Shown: piece by piece, positions 9,465 to 18,567 of the stretch | Layout: each line of letters starts with the position of its first letter | How positions within the stretch are numbered: the first letter of the stretch is position 1 | NCBI GenBank assembly: GCA_029243395.1 | Contig: JAQWSE010000010.1 | Location: 1-64,000, forward strand | Source of the DNA: Paracoccaceae bacterium | GTDB lineage: Bacteria; Pseudomonadota; Alphaproteobacteria; Rhodobacterales; Rhodobacteraceae | DNA: 64,000 bases | Reading direction: 5' to 3' | Translations under genes and position numbers: made by a program | The notes under the pieces: model-generated | The model's input: the letters and a program-made list of their open reading frames with translations, nothing else | Database searches by the model: none | What the model was told of the DNA's origin: nothing

Positions 9465-10382
9465 TCAGGGCTCTCCTAATTGATTGGGAGGAAAAATGTC
9501 GGTTTCTTTAAGCAAACCTGGTAGTTTTTTCTCTAATTGCTGCTCGAGCCAATTTGCTGTGTCGATAGATTTTTGTAGAGAAATGCCAGTCGTTACTCCA
9601 GAACGATTCAACATATAGAGGAGATCTTCAGTAGGAATATTCCCAGTGGCTTTAGGAGCAAAAGGGCAACCTCCTGAACCTCCAAAACTTGATTCCAACC
9701 CAGTGATTCCTTGCTCAATTCCTGTCCAAGCATTTGCTATCCCTGTATTGCGTGTATTGTGTAAATGGAGCTTAACGGCCATTTCAGGGAAAGAACCTTT
9801 TATTGCTTTTAACTTAGTCTTTATGTCCTTTGGTGTAGCTACACCAATTGTATCTGCCAGACAGATCTCATTTAGGCCTATTTTTGCTATTTGCTCTACT
9901 ATTGACAATAGGTGATTTGATGATATTTCTCCATCAAAAGGACAGCCAAAACTGGCTGCAATCGTAACAGCTATCTGTATTTTCTCATTTGATTCATGGA
10001 AAATCTTCTTCAAAGTCTTTAGATTTTCTGAGGTTGTAGCTCCCTGGTTCTTTATACTAAAAGTATCACTGGCTACTATTGCATAGTTAGCTATGTCTAA
10101 ATCACTTTTCAAGGCTCTAGTAAAGCCACGCTCATTCAAGACTAAACCTATATATTTAATGTCCCTACCATTTTTTTTTGGTAAGTTTTGCACAAGTTCA
10201 TCGGAATCAAACATCTGTGGGACTCTTTTGGGGTTAACAAAACTAGTAACTTCAATTCGAGTAAGACCTGCATCAATAGCCCTTGCAATCAATTCAATCT
10301 TTTGGGTAGTCGTTAAGATCTTTTTTTCGTTTTGTAATCCATCGCGCGGTGAAACTTCCACAATCTCAAAATGTCCGTCCAT
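9465..10382 (-). CDS. Hydroxymethylglutaryl-CoA lyase
   Basis: It cleaves HMG-CoA to acetyl-CoA and acetoacetate, the last step of leucine degradation. The 305 residues form a DRE-TIM barrel. The N-terminus carries EVSPRDGLQNEK (residues 8-19) with the catalytic arginine and metal-binding aspartate. Metal-ligand histidines lie in KLHLHNTR near 205. The HMG-CoA lyase signature with its active-site cysteine is in GGSGGCPFAPKATGN, near 235. It is divergent from a class III CoA-transferase gene. The other leucine-pathway genes (liu cluster) are not in the window, so the physiological pairing is unclear. Confidence 0.92.
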   Translation of the reverse strand: MDGHFEIVEVSPRDGLQNEKKILTTTQKIELIARAIDAGLTRIEVTSFVNPKRVPQMFDSDELVQNLPKKNGRDIKYIGLVLNERGFTRALKSDLDIANYAIVASDTFSIKNQGATTSENLKTLKKIFHESNEKIQIAVTIAASFGCPFDGEISSNHLLSIVEQIAKIGLNEICLADTIGVATPKDIKTKLKAIKGSFPEMAVKLHLHNTRNTGIANAWTGIEQGITGLESSFGGSGGCPFAPKATGNIPTEDLLYMLNRSGVTTGISLQKSIDTANWLEQQLEKKLPGLLKETDIFPPNQLGEP

Positions 10383-10476
10383 TTTTTCTTAATCCTTCTT
10401 GTGTTAAACGAACCTTAACTAGAAATAATTGACTAGATAGAATTATTCGTGGTCTATTAGGTCAAAAAAAAATGTA

Positions 10477-11706
10477 ATGTCAAAAAGAAAGTTTTTTGAA
10501 ATGATTAAAGACAATATTGGCGCCCTTTCTGATTTAAGAGTGATAGAAATGGGGCAATTACTTGCGGGGCCCTTTTGCGGTCAATTATTAGGAGATTTTG
10601 GGGCTGAAATAATAAAAGTAGAACCTCCTAAAGTAGGAGATCCAATGCGACAGTGGGGACGGGAAAAACCTCATGGAAAGTCCTTGTGGTGGCCGGTGGT
10701 AGCTCGTAATAAGAAATCGATTACTGTAAATTTAAGGGTTGAAGAAGGTCAGGAAATTATAAAAGATTTGATTAAGAGTACTGACATCTTAATTGAAAAC
10801 TTTAGACCGGGAACATTGGAACGTTGGAATATTGGTTATGATGTTCTAAGCAAAATTAATCCACGTTTGGTAATGGTTAGGGTATCAGGGTACGGACAAA
10901 CTGGGCCTTACTCAAATCGTGCAGGATTTGGCGCTATAGGGGAAGCTATGGGTGGTTTAAGATATGTTTCTGGTGATCCTTCAACGCCTCCGAGCCGAAT
11001 GGGTATATCTATAGGGGATCAACTTGCAGCCATGCATGCTTGTATGGGTGCGTTGATGGCCATCCATGCTAGAGAAAGAACGGGTAAAGGGCAGGTAGTT
11101 GATAGCGCAATATACGAGTCTGTTTTAAACATGATGGAGAGTTTGGTAACTGAACATGATGTGGCAGGTTACACCCGGGAACGAACCGGTGCAATAATTC
11201 CAAATGTCGCTCCCTCTAATATTTTCGAAACCAAAGATGAACAAATGATATTAATTGGGGCAAATCAGGATAGGGTTTTTTCTAGGCTCTGTGATGTCAT
11301 GGATGCCCCTGAATTAGCATCAGATGAACGATATAAATCTCATACAGCAAGAGGAAGAAACCAAACCCAATTAGATGATTTAATCAATGAATGGACTAAA
11401 TCGAAGACGTTGAAGGAAGTTGAAGACTTGTGCAATAAAAATGGTATTCCTGCTGGGTTGATTTATAGGGCAAAAGATATGATTGATGATCCGCATTTTA
11501 AAGCAAGAAAAGCTATCATTGATATAGAACATCCTGTGTTTGGTATGATGAAAATGCAAAATGTAGCCCCCAAATTATCAGAAAACCCTGGTGAGGTGTG
11601 CAAAGTAGGTCCAGAATTGGGCGAACATAACAACTATGTCTTTAAGAAAATTCTAAAGAAATCAGAGAAAAAATTGATAACACTAGAAAAAAACGGGGTC
11701 ATCTGA
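10477..11706 (+). CDS. Class III CoA-transferase (CaiB/BaiF/formyl-CoA transferase family)
   Basis: The family moves CoA between carboxylic acids. The 409 residues include the N-terminal LRVIEMGQLLAGPFCGQLLGD stretch typical of the family (near 20), FGAEIIKVEPP, and ENFRPGTLERW near 108. The catalytic aspartate is expected shortly after GKGQVVDSAIYES (near residue 210). ATG 10477 is the track-length start; ATG 10501 would give a more typical N-terminus, and neither has a strong ribosome site. Together with the divergent HMG-CoA lyase it suggests branched or hydroxy-acyl-CoA metabolism. The acyl substrate cannot be named from sequence. Confidence 0.88.
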   Translation: MSKRKFFEMIKDNIGALSDLRVIEMGQLLAGPFCGQLLGDFGAEIIKVEPPKVGDPMRQWGREKPHGKSLWWPVVARNKKSITVNLRVEEGQEIIKDLIKSTDILIENFRPGTLERWNIGYDVLSKINPRLVMVRVSGYGQTGPYSNRAGFGAIGEAMGGLRYVSGDPSTPPSRMGISIGDQLAAMHACMGALMAIHARERTGKGQVVDSAIYESVLNMMESLVTEHDVAGYTRERTGAIIPNVAPSNIFETKDEQMILIGANQDRVFSRLCDVMDAPELASDERYKSHTARGRNQTQLDDLINEWTKSKTLKEVEDLCNKNGIPAGLIYRAKDMIDDPHFKARKAIIDIEHPVFGMMKMQNVAPKLSENPGEVCKVGPELGEHNNYVFKKILKKSEKKLITLEKNGVI

Positions 11707-11737
11707 TAAAATTAAATTTTGAAAAAGAAATCTAAAA

Positions 11738-12385
11738 ATGACTGAAAATCTAGAAGAAAACTATTCAAAGGCAAATTATCATAGCCTCCAGACGCGCGGG
11801 AAAAATCTAGCCGTAATTTTTATTGATTTTGCCAATGCTTATTTTGATTTTGGGGAACCTTTATTTGGTGGTGAAGGTTGCAGAAATGCTCTAGAAAACT
11901 CAAAAAAATTGTTGGCATTCTTACGAAATTTTGATCAAATTCCTATTGTTTTTACGGAAGTTAAATATAAAAAAGGAGGAACAGATGGAGGGGCTTTTTA
12001 TAAAAAGGTTCCGGCTTTGGCAAGCTTTGACGAGGGTAAGGTTTCACAGAAGACCCATTCCGAATTAAAGATGATAAACACAGATGTAATTATTACAAAA
12101 CAATACCCAAGTGCGTTTTTCAAAACCGAGCTAGAAACTATTTTGAAAGATAAAGGGGTAGATACGGTTTTACTAACTGGCGTTACCACTTCAGGATGTG
12201 TAAGAGCTACTTGTGTTGATAGCATTTCAAGTGATTTTGTAACTATTGTTGTGTCTGATGCTGTTGGAGATCGAGCTCCTGAGCCTCATGAGGCAAATTT
12301 ATTTGATATGAGTGCAAAATATGCCGATTTGATGAACACTGATGAAGCGATAGAGTTGATAAAAAAAACTTATTCTTCCCAGTAA
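11738..12385 (+). CDS. Isochorismatase-family cysteine hydrolase (carbamoylsarcosine amidase-like)
   Basis: A 215-residue alpha/beta amidohydrolase with an intact triad: Asp30 (VIFIDFANAYF), Lys121 (ITKQYPSAFF) and Cys154 (TTSGCVRATCVD). The sequence type resembles N-carbamoylsarcosine amidase and related ureido- or nicotinamide-hydrolysing enzymes, not true isochorismatases. It starts 31 bp after the CoA-transferase and is probably co-transcribed. It is followed by the remnant of an aldehyde dehydrogenase, suggesting it once sat in a longer catabolic operon. The substrate is unknown. Confidence 0.85.
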   Translation: MTENLEENYSKANYHSLQTRGKNLAVIFIDFANAYFDFGEPLFGGEGCRNALENSKKLLAFLRNFDQIPIVFTEVKYKKGGTDGGAFYKKVPALASFDEGKVSQKTHSELKMINTDVIITKQYPSAFFKTELETILKDKGVDTVLLTGVTTSGCVRATCVDSISSDFVTIVVSDAVGDRAPEPHEANLFDMSAKYADLMNTDEAIELIKKTYSSQ

Positions 12386-12388
12386 TAT

Positions 12389-12409
12389 ATTGGTTATTGG
12401 TTATTGGTT
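12389..12409 (+). repeat. Three tandem copies of TTGGTTA (last imperfect)
   Basis: The 7-bp unit TTGGTTA occurs at 12389, 12396 and 12403 (the third ends TTT), directly after the hydrolase stop codon and upstream of the aldehyde dehydrogenase remnant. It may mark the place where DNA was lost, but that is inference. Confidence 0.6.
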
Positions 12410-12527
12410 TTTATCATTTTTGATCTTTTGAAACTAGGTTTGATGGCTGTTTAGTAATAAGTTTTCTTCAGGGATTTTTCAAATCTTCTCATACCCTAAT
12501 TCAGTTTTTCTGATTTTTGTCCAACCA

Positions 12528-13142
12528 GGATCTCGAATTCTTGTTGAAGAAAAGATTTTCGATCAATTTGTGGCTGAATTCATTGAACGTACTAAGCAGA
12601 TTGTTGTTGGTGATCCCTTGAAAGATGAAACAGAAATTGGTCCCATTGCATCAAAACGACATATGGAAAGAATTTTATCTTTTGCCGATTTGACGGTAAA
12701 AGATGGTGACAAACTTTTGGTAGGAGGTCACAAATCAGACATTCATGAAAAGGGATATTTTATGGAACCGACAGCAGTTTTAGCTAAGTCAAATAAAAGT
12801 AGAGTATGTCAGGAAGAAATTTTTGGACCATTTGCAAGTTTCATCCCATTTAGATCAGAGGATGAAGCAATTGAAATAGCAAATGACACAGAATTTGGTC
12901 TCGTTTCATACATCTGGTCTGATCATATGCCAACAATAATGAATATGTCTGAAGCAATGCGTTCAGGTGTGGTTTGGGTCAATACGCCAATGATGAGGGA
13001 ATTAAGGGCCCCATTTGGAGGATTCAAGAACTCTGGAGTTGCCCGAGAAGGAGGCTATTCATGTGAACAATTTTACACTGAGGAAAAGACAATTTCTTTG
13101 CCAAAATCCCCATTGAATTTAAGAAAATTTGGCAGCCGATAA
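12528..13142 (+). pseudogene. Aldehyde dehydrogenase remnant (C-terminal ~40%, catalytic Cys lost)
   Basis: Recognisable aldehyde dehydrogenase sequence begins at GSRILVEEKIFDQF (12528) and runs to a normal C-terminus at 13142. It keeps EEIFGPFASFIPF, the NAD-domain return FGLVSYIWS, and PFGGFKNSGVAREGG. Full-length members have about 480-500 residues; the NAD-binding half, the catalytic Glu and the GQxC catalytic Cys are missing. The Cys position, three residues before GSR, is Val here. The frame is open upstream only to a TGA at 12441 and that stretch shows no family similarity. The first in-frame ATG is 12570 (190 codons). Closest in style to HpaE-type semialdehyde dehydrogenases. The surviving part is free of stops, so the loss may be fairly recent. 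Confidence 0.82.
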
Positions 13143-13273
13143 ATTTTTTAGTAGTTGTTAAACATTTATGCAAAAAGACCTTGAATTGTTTTGATATTCT
13201 AAATAATTCTCTGCTTGACAATATTGAATTCCAAGAGTTTATATGAGTGGAATTATGCGTTTTTAGCACTTCT

Positions 13274-13350
13274 GCGGTTGTAGCTCAGTTGGTTAGAGTG
13301 CCGGCCTGTCACGCCGGAGGTCGCGGGTTCGAGTCCCGTCAACCGCGCCA
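13274..13350 (+). tRNA. tRNA-Asp (anticodon GTC)
   Basis: A complete cloverleaf with acceptor stem GCGGTTG/CAACCGC, discriminator G13347 and an encoded CCA. The anticodon stem is CCGGC/GCCGG around loop CTGTCAC, with GUC at 13308-13310. The D- and T-arms are regular. Confidence 0.96.
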
Positions 13351-13399
13351 TAGCTTTGGTTTGTTTCTCATAAAGATGCTATAGTGATAGGTATAGAGA

Positions 13400-14476
13400 A
13401 TGACGCATTTTTGGTTGCGTTCTGAATATAGAGATGATGAGTTTAGAACTCCAATAACTCCTATTGGTGCGAGAAAGCTTTTAGATAATGGAATAAATGT
13501 AACTGTGGAAGAGAGTGATAAAAGGGCTTTCTCAACAAATGAATATCGATCAATAGGATGTGAAATTGCTCGACAAGGAGCGTGGAAGAGTAGTGATAGG
13601 AAAACAATAATTTTAGGATTAAAGGAATTGGAAGGTAATATTGTTCTGAATCACAGACATATTATGTTTGCTCACGTTTTTAAAGAACAAAAAGGGTCAA
13701 ACAAAACTCTTGCTTGCTTTAAGAGGGGAGGAGGCATCTTGTATGATCTGGAATATCTGACAGATGCTGAAGGAAAACGGGTTGCAGCGTTTGGTCATTA
13801 TGCAGGATTTGCAGGTGCAGCTGTAGCTTTAAACATTTGGTTGGCAAAAATGAATATGGATTTAAACATCAACGACAAATTTCCTTCAACTACTAATAAG
13901 ACTGAAATTCGGAGTATTTTGAACAAAGGCTTGACTACATATGTTTCGAAAAACAATGAGAAGCCTAGAGTAATTATAATAGGTGCGCATGGTCGAGTTG
14001 GAAAGGGAGCCAAGGAATTGTTCAATTCTTTAGCTATACAAACAAAGGATTGGGATCTGGAGGAAACCAGCAGTGGTGGTCCTTTCCCAGAAATTCTTGA
14101 ACATGATATTTTTCTTAATTGTGTATTGGCTTCAGCAGATTCAAAACCCTTTATTACCAAGGATCTAATTAAATCAACCCGAAAACTATTGGTGATTTCC
14201 GATGTGTCGTGTGATCCTGGTAGCGAGTATAACACAATTCCATTATATGATCAGCCTACGTCATTTAGTATGCCTTATCATACTATAATTGCAGGGAATA
14301 AACCTTTATATATTACTGCCATAGATAATCTTCCTGCTATGCTTCCTAAAGAAAGTAGCCTAAACTTTGAAAGGCAATTACTAAGCTATCTTATTGATTT
14401 CAAAGATGATAATTATGGTGTTTGGGGGCGTGCAAAAAAAGTTTTTGATGCCAAATTGGCAAATATTTTAATGTAG
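13400..14476 (+). CDS. Saccharopine dehydrogenase, LYS1-like (NAD+, lysine-forming type)
   Basis: The 358-residue protein resembles LYS1-type saccharopine dehydrogenases, which interconvert saccharopine with lysine plus 2-oxoglutarate. The N-terminal AlaDH/PNT-like half has LRSEYRDDEFRTPITP (near 6) and ILGLKELE, and HRHIMFAHVFKEQKG near 92. The conserved FGHYAGFAGAA is near 135. The Rossmann-fold nucleotide site is VIIIGAHGRVGKGA, near 198. It is immediately followed by a LYS9-like gene, so the two enzymes form a bidirectional saccharopine route, in bacteria most likely used for lysine breakdown. It sits 50 bp after tRNA-Asp. Confidence 0.87.
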   Translation: MTHFWLRSEYRDDEFRTPITPIGARKLLDNGINVTVEESDKRAFSTNEYRSIGCEIARQGAWKSSDRKTIILGLKELEGNIVLNHRHIMFAHVFKEQKGSNKTLACFKRGGGILYDLEYLTDAEGKRVAAFGHYAGFAGAAVALNIWLAKMNMDLNINDKFPSTTNKTEIRSILNKGLTTYVSKNNEKPRVIIIGAHGRVGKGAKELFNSLAIQTKDWDLEETSSGGPFPEILEHDIFLNCVLASADSKPFITKDLIKSTRKLLVISDVSCDPGSEYNTIPLYDQPTSFSMPYHTIIAGNKPLYITAIDNLPAMLPKESSLNFERQLLSYLIDFKDDNYGVWGRAKKVFDAKLANILM

Positions 14477-14487
14477 TGGAGAAATCA

Positions 14488-15630
14488 ATGGGGAAAATTC
14501 ATTGGATAGGGACGGGACTTTCATCAATTCCGGGCTTGCGCAATATATTGGCTGAGATACCCGATGTACATGTCTGGAATAGGACCGAGGATAAGGCAGT
14601 GAACTTGGTTGGAGATTTAACCAATAATATTCACAAGTTTGATTTAAAAAGTTTACAGAAGGAGCTCTCAAGGGGTGACATTGTGGTATCGATGTTGCCG
14701 GGGGAATGGCATATACCAATAGCAAAAGTTTGTATAGATCATTTTGCTCACTTTGTGTCCTCGTCTTATATATCTGAGGAAATGCAGTGTTTGCATGAAT
14801 ATGCCTTAGCTAATAATATAACACTGATGAATGAGGTTGGTCTTGATCCTGGTATTGATCATTTGATGGCTCACTTTTTAGTTCATGACTATAAGAAATC
14901 TATAGCTTACGATTTAGATAATGAAATTGATTTTGTGTCCTACTGCGGAGGCATACCTAAAATACCAAATGAGTTTTGCTACAAGTTTAGTTGGTCTCCA
15001 ACGGGTGTTTTGAAGGCATTAAAGTCCAAGGCTCGTTCGATCAAGGACTTTCAGGAATTGGTTACAGAGAGGCCGTGGCATCAGGTAGAGCATTTTGCTA
15101 TCCCATCTGAAGATAGAGAACAATTTGAGGTGTACCCAAACAGGGATAGTTTACCCTTTATTAAACAATATTCTTTTGAAAATGACTGGAAAATCAAGAC
15201 TTTTGTCAGAGGAACTCTTCGTAACATGGGGTGGAAAAAAGCATGGAAAGAAATCTTTAAAGAAATTGATAGTTTGGATCTCGATAAAGAACATAGCAAA
15301 CTCCAACATATGTCTGACAGGCTATGGAAAGCAAATTCTTATGGGGAAAATGAACCTGATAGGGTAGTTTTAAATGTTTCCTTGAAGGCTTCTAAGAATG
15401 GAGCCACTCGATATGAAAAATCTTATTTCCTAGATGCTTGGGGAGATGAGAGAGGTACAGCAATGGCCAGACTTGTTTCTTTGCCTGTAACTCTTGCTAT
15501 TAAGGAAATCATTAAGGGTAATATAATTTCAGGAGTTTCGGCTGCCCCTAACTCACTTAAGATTATAAGAGATTGGTTGGAACAGGTCGGTAATGAGGCC
15601 CAAATGCTTAAATTAATAGACAAGAGTTAG
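14488..15630 (+). CDS. Saccharopine dehydrogenase, LYS9-like (glutamate-forming type)
   Basis: It would act on saccharopine to give glutamate and 2-aminoadipate semialdehyde, complementing the LYS1-like gene before it. Of 380 residues, the N-terminal Rossmann segment is atypical (IHWIGTGLSSIPGLRN). The family's saccharopine-binding part includes NEVGLDPGIDHLMAH (near 125) and YCGGIPKIPNEFCYKFSWSP (near 155). I chose ATG 14488 over the GTG at 14476 that overlaps the upstream stop, because GGAG at 14478-14481 is 6 bp ahead. The 11-bp spacing to the LYS1-like stop implies one transcript. Confidence 0.87.
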   Translation: MGKIHWIGTGLSSIPGLRNILAEIPDVHVWNRTEDKAVNLVGDLTNNIHKFDLKSLQKELSRGDIVVSMLPGEWHIPIAKVCIDHFAHFVSSSYISEEMQCLHEYALANNITLMNEVGLDPGIDHLMAHFLVHDYKKSIAYDLDNEIDFVSYCGGIPKIPNEFCYKFSWSPTGVLKALKSKARSIKDFQELVTERPWHQVEHFAIPSEDREQFEVYPNRDSLPFIKQYSFENDWKIKTFVRGTLRNMGWKKAWKEIFKEIDSLDLDKEHSKLQHMSDRLWKANSYGENEPDRVVLNVSLKASKNGATRYEKSYFLDAWGDERGTAMARLVSLPVTLAIKEIIKGNIISGVSAAPNSLKIIRDWLEQVGNEAQMLKLIDKS

Positions 15631-15725
15631 GAGATTTTCAATCAATTCTATTGCTATATGCTAGAGCATTTTCTTATTACAGTTAGTAGCTCTTTAAAAA
15701 TACTTAGTGTGAGTAAGGTGCGACC

Positions 15726-15754
15726 TTGTGATACTAATTAAACTGCTTTACTAT
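15726..15754 (+). promoter_or_regulatory. Possible sigma70-type promoter of the nuo operon
   Basis: TTGTGA at 15726-15731 and TACTAT at 15749-15754 are separated by 17 bp. They lie about 30 bp before the TTG start of nuoA, in the 155-bp gap after the LYS9-like gene. A strong AGGAGGT ribosome site follows at 15773-15779. Found by eye. Confidence 0.4.
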
Positions 15755-15785
15755 GTTGACGTAAAGGCCTCTAGGAGGTACACCC

Positions 15786-16199
15786 TTGAGAGCCAGGCGC
15801 AATTGCAATTCTGACTTGACGGGGGAAGGTGAATTGAGTGACTTAGCTGGAAGTTATTTGCCGATACTGATTTTCTTTGGCCTTGCCATAGTAATAGGTC
15901 TAACTTTCTTGTTAGCAGCCTTTGTAATTGCTGTAAGAAATCCTGATTCTGAAAAAGTGTCTGCTTATGAATGCGGGTTTAATGCGTTTGATGATGCCAG
16001 AATGAAATTTGATATAAGATTTTATCTTGTGGCAATTCTGTTTATCATTTTCGACTTAGAAGTGGCCTTCCTTTTCCCATGGGCTATTAGTTTTGGGTCA
16101 ATTGGGTTTTTTGGATATTGTTCGATGATGGTATTCCTTTTGATTCTAACAATAGGGTTCATCTATGAATGGAAAAAAGGAGCTCTGGAATGGGATTGA
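15786..16199 (+). CDS. nuoA: NADH-quinone oxidoreductase subunit A
   Basis: A membrane subunit of complex I with three predicted helices (near residues 25-45, 80-98 and 108-128 of the long form). It carries the conserved loop [14 protein letters not shown] with its key cysteine. There are two candidate starts. TTG 15786 has an excellent AGGAGGT 7 bp ahead and gives 137 residues. TTG 15834, preceded by GGGGGAAGG, gives the usual 121 residues beginning [10 protein letters not shown]. The strong ribosome site favours the first, the family length the second. It is the first gene of nuoA-N and overlaps nuoB by 10 bp. Confidence 0.93.
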   Translation: MRARRNCNSDLTGEGELSDLAGSYLPILIFFGLAIVIGLTFLLAAFVIAVRNPDSEKVSAYECGFNAFDDARMKFDIRFYLVAILFIIFDLEVAFLFPWAISFGSIGFFGYCSMMVFLLILTIGFIYEWKKGALEWD

Positions 16200-16726
16200 C
16201 GAAAGATAGCCTACAGTTTGTTGGAATGAATAAAGAATATGATTCTAGCAAAATCGCTAGTGATTTTGCAAATAAAGGTTTTATACAGACTTCTGCACAG
16301 GATGTAATCAACTGGGCCAGAACTGGTAGTCTACACTGGATGACTTTTGGACTGGCCTGTTGTGCCGTTGAGATGATGCATACCTCGACTCCTAGATACG
16401 ACTTGGAAAGATTTGGTACGGCTCCGCGGGCTAGTCCTAGACAATCAGATTTAATGATTGTGGCAGGGACACTTACAAATAAGATGGCCCCAGCATTACG
16501 AAAAGTTTATGACCAGATGCCAGAACCGAGATATGTGATTTCAATGGGGTCTTGTGCAAATGGTGGAGGTTATTACCATTACTCTTATTCTGTTGTTCGA
16601 GGCTGCGATCGAATTGTTCCTGTAGATATTTATGTGCCTGGGTGTCCACCTACGGCCGAGGCTTTGCTTTACGGGATACTCCAACTCCAACGCAAAATAC
16701 GCCGAACTGGAACTTTATCACGATAA
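16190..16726 (+). CDS. nuoB: NADH-quinone oxidoreductase subunit B
   Basis: The peripheral-arm subunit that holds cluster N2, the last Fe-S cluster before quinone. All four ligands are visible with this start: Cys57-Cys58 (LACCAVEMM), Cys122 (GSCANGGG) and Cys152 (PGCPPTAEA). The ATG at 16190 has AAAAGGAG 7 bp ahead and gives 178 residues; the longer frame from 16169 lacks such a site. It overlaps the end of nuoA. Confidence 0.97.
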   Translation: MGLTKDSLQFVGMNKEYDSSKIASDFANKGFIQTSAQDVINWARTGSLHWMTFGLACCAVEMMHTSTPRYDLERFGTAPRASPRQSDLMIVAGTLTNKMAPALRKVYDQMPEPRYVISMGSCANGGGYYHYSYSVVRGCDRIVPVDIYVPGCPPTAEALLYGILQLQRKIRRTGTLSR

Positions 16727-16739
16727 AGGGGTAGTGATT

Positions 16740-17360
16740 TTGGATGAGGCATTGAAGGAGTTGAATGATTTTTTGATATTAAATTATTCTGATGACATAA
16801 TAAGTTCAGATTTCAGCTACAAACAATTAAGTATTTTCGTGAATGTTTCCGCTATTCAAGAAATAACCTCTGCTTTAAAGCTAAACCCAATATGCCAGTT
16901 TCGTACGTTAGTTGATATTACAGCAGTAGATTATCCTGAAGAGGAAAGCAGGTTTCATATCGTGTATCATTATCTCTCAATGCATCAAAATATAAGGATT
17001 AGGTTGAAGGTTCCAGTCCAGGAAACTGAGTTAGTTCCATCTATTACAAATTTGTTTCCTGCTGCAAATTGGTTTGAACGGGAAGTCTTTGATATGTACG
17101 GAATTTTGTTTTCTGATCATCCAGATATGAGACGATTGCTTACGGATTATGGTTTTCAAGGCCATCCATTACGTAAAGATTTTCCTACCACTGGCTATAT
17201 AGAATTGAGATATGATCAGGAAAAGAAGAAAGTTGTTTATGAGCCTGTGAAATTAAACCAGGAATATAGAAGATTTGATTTCATGAGTCCATGGGAAGGA
17301 AGCGAGATAGATTTGCCGGTGCAATTGGTCAATGATGAGGAGGACACTAGAGATGTCTAA
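16740..17360 (+). CDS. nuoC: NADH-quinone oxidoreductase subunit C
   Basis: A 30-kDa-type peripheral subunit of complex I. The signature [19 protein letters not shown] (near residue 110) and the following [19 protein letters not shown] are intact. The open frame extends back to 16632, but that part lies inside nuoB and looks unrelated. I placed the start at TTG 16740, 8 bp after AAAGGGG (206 residues, a normal length); GTG 16734 is an alternative. It overlaps nuoD by 8 bp. nuoC and nuoD are separate, as in most alphaproteobacteria. Confidence 0.94.
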   Translation: MDEALKELNDFLILNYSDDIISSDFSYKQLSIFVNVSAIQEITSALKLNPICQFRTLVDITAVDYPEEESRFHIVYHYLSMHQNIRIRLKVPVQETELVPSITNLFPAANWFEREVFDMYGILFSDHPDMRRLLTDYGFQGHPLRKDFPTTGYIELRYDQEKKKVVYEPVKLNQEYRRFDFMSPWEGSEIDLPVQLVNDEEDTRDV

Positions 17361-18567
17361 AGAACCTCGCGAGCATTTCCCAGAAAGTGAGCAATCTATT
17401 CGTAACTTTAATATAAATTTTGGACCTCAGCACCCTGCAGCACATGGTGTTCTCAGGATGGTCTTAGAGTTGGATGGTGAGATTGTCGACCGATGCGATC
17501 CACATATAGGACTTTTGCATCGGGGTACTGAAAAACTTATGGAAAGTAGAACTTACCTCCAGAATCTTCCTTATTTTGATAGATTAGATTATGTGGCTCC
17601 TATGAACCAAGAGCATGCATGGTGTTTAGCGATAGAAAGTTTATTAAATATAAAAATAACGCATAGAGCATCTTTAATTAGAGTTCTATATTCTGAAATA
17701 GGTCGGATACTAAATCATCTTCTAAACATTACTACTCAGGCCATGGATGTGGGAGCATTCACACCAATTTCTTGGGGTTTTGAAGAAAGAGAAAAGCTCA
17801 TGATATTTTATGAACGGGCTTGTGGTGCCAGGCTCCATGCTGCTTATTTTCGGCCAGGAGGGGTGCACCAGGATATCCCGGAAGATTTGCTAGATGATAT
17901 TGGTAGTTGGGCAGTGTCTTTTCCAAAAATAGTTGATGATATTGAGGATTTACTAACAGAAAACAGGATTTTCAAACAAAGGAACGTTGATATTGGGATT
18001 GTAACAAAAGAAGAGGCATTGGATTGGGGTTTTTCAGGCGTGATGGTGAGAGGCTCGGGCATGGCTTGGGATCTAAGGCGAGCACAACCCTATGAATGCT
18101 ATAATGACTTTGATTTTAAGATACCAATCGGAAAAAATGGTGACTGCTTTGATAGGTATTTGTGCCGGGTTTGGGAGATGAGAGAAAGTGTAAAAATCAT
18201 CCAACAGGCTATACAGAAATTATACAAATGCCAGGATGAGGACGTATTAGTTAGAGGAAAAGTAGCTCCACCAAAGCGCAATCAGATGAAAAAATCAATG
18301 GAAGCTTTAATCCATCACTTTAAGCTATATACTGAAGGTTTTCACGTTCCGAAAGGCGAGATATATAGTTCAGTGGAAGCTCCTAAAGGAGAATTTGGGG
18401 TATATCTCGTTGCAGATGGCACCAACAAACCGTATAAGGTTAAACTTAGATCACCAGGTTTTTTACATTTAGCTGCTATGGATCATTTGTGCAAGGGGCA
18501 CCAGCTTGCTGATGTTTCTGCCATATTGGGCTCATTAGATGTGGTTTTTGGGGAGATAGATAGGTAA
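17353..18567 (+). CDS. nuoD: NADH-quinone oxidoreductase subunit D
   Basis: The 49-kDa subunit, which forms the quinone pocket together with NuoB and is related to hydrogenase large subunits. The N-terminal quinone-site loop [13 protein letters not shown] is intact, as are [14 protein letters not shown] and [11 protein letters not shown]. The C-terminus ends in VVFGEIDR, as expected. I chose ATG 17353, 9 bp after GAGGAGG (404 residues), over ATG 17332. Its stop codon shares a base with the nuoE start (TAATG). Confidence 0.97.
   Translation: MSKEPREHFPESEQSIRNFNINFGPQHPAAHGVLRMVLELDGEIVDRCDPHIGLLHRGTEKLMESRTYLQNLPYFDRLDYVAPMNQEHAWCLAIESLLNIKITHRASLIRVLYSEIGRILNHLLNITTQAMDVGAFTPISWGFEEREKLMIFYERACGARLHAAYFRPGGVHQDIPEDLLDDIGSWAVSFPKIVDDIEDLLTENRIFKQRNVDIGIVTKEEALDWGFSGVMVRGSGMAWDLRRAQPYECYNDFDFKIPIGKNGDCFDRYLCRVWEMRESVKIIQQAIQKLYKCQDEDVLVRGKVAPPKRNQMKKSMEALIHHFKLYTEGFHVPKGEIYSSVEAPKGEFGVYLVADGTNKPYKVKLRSPGFLHLAAMDHLCKGHQLADVSAILGSLDVVFGEIDR

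Noticed and set aside
16632-16739. Upstream extension of the nuoC frame
   Set aside because: It lies inside nuoB, has no similarity to NuoC, and a start near 16740 gives the normal length.
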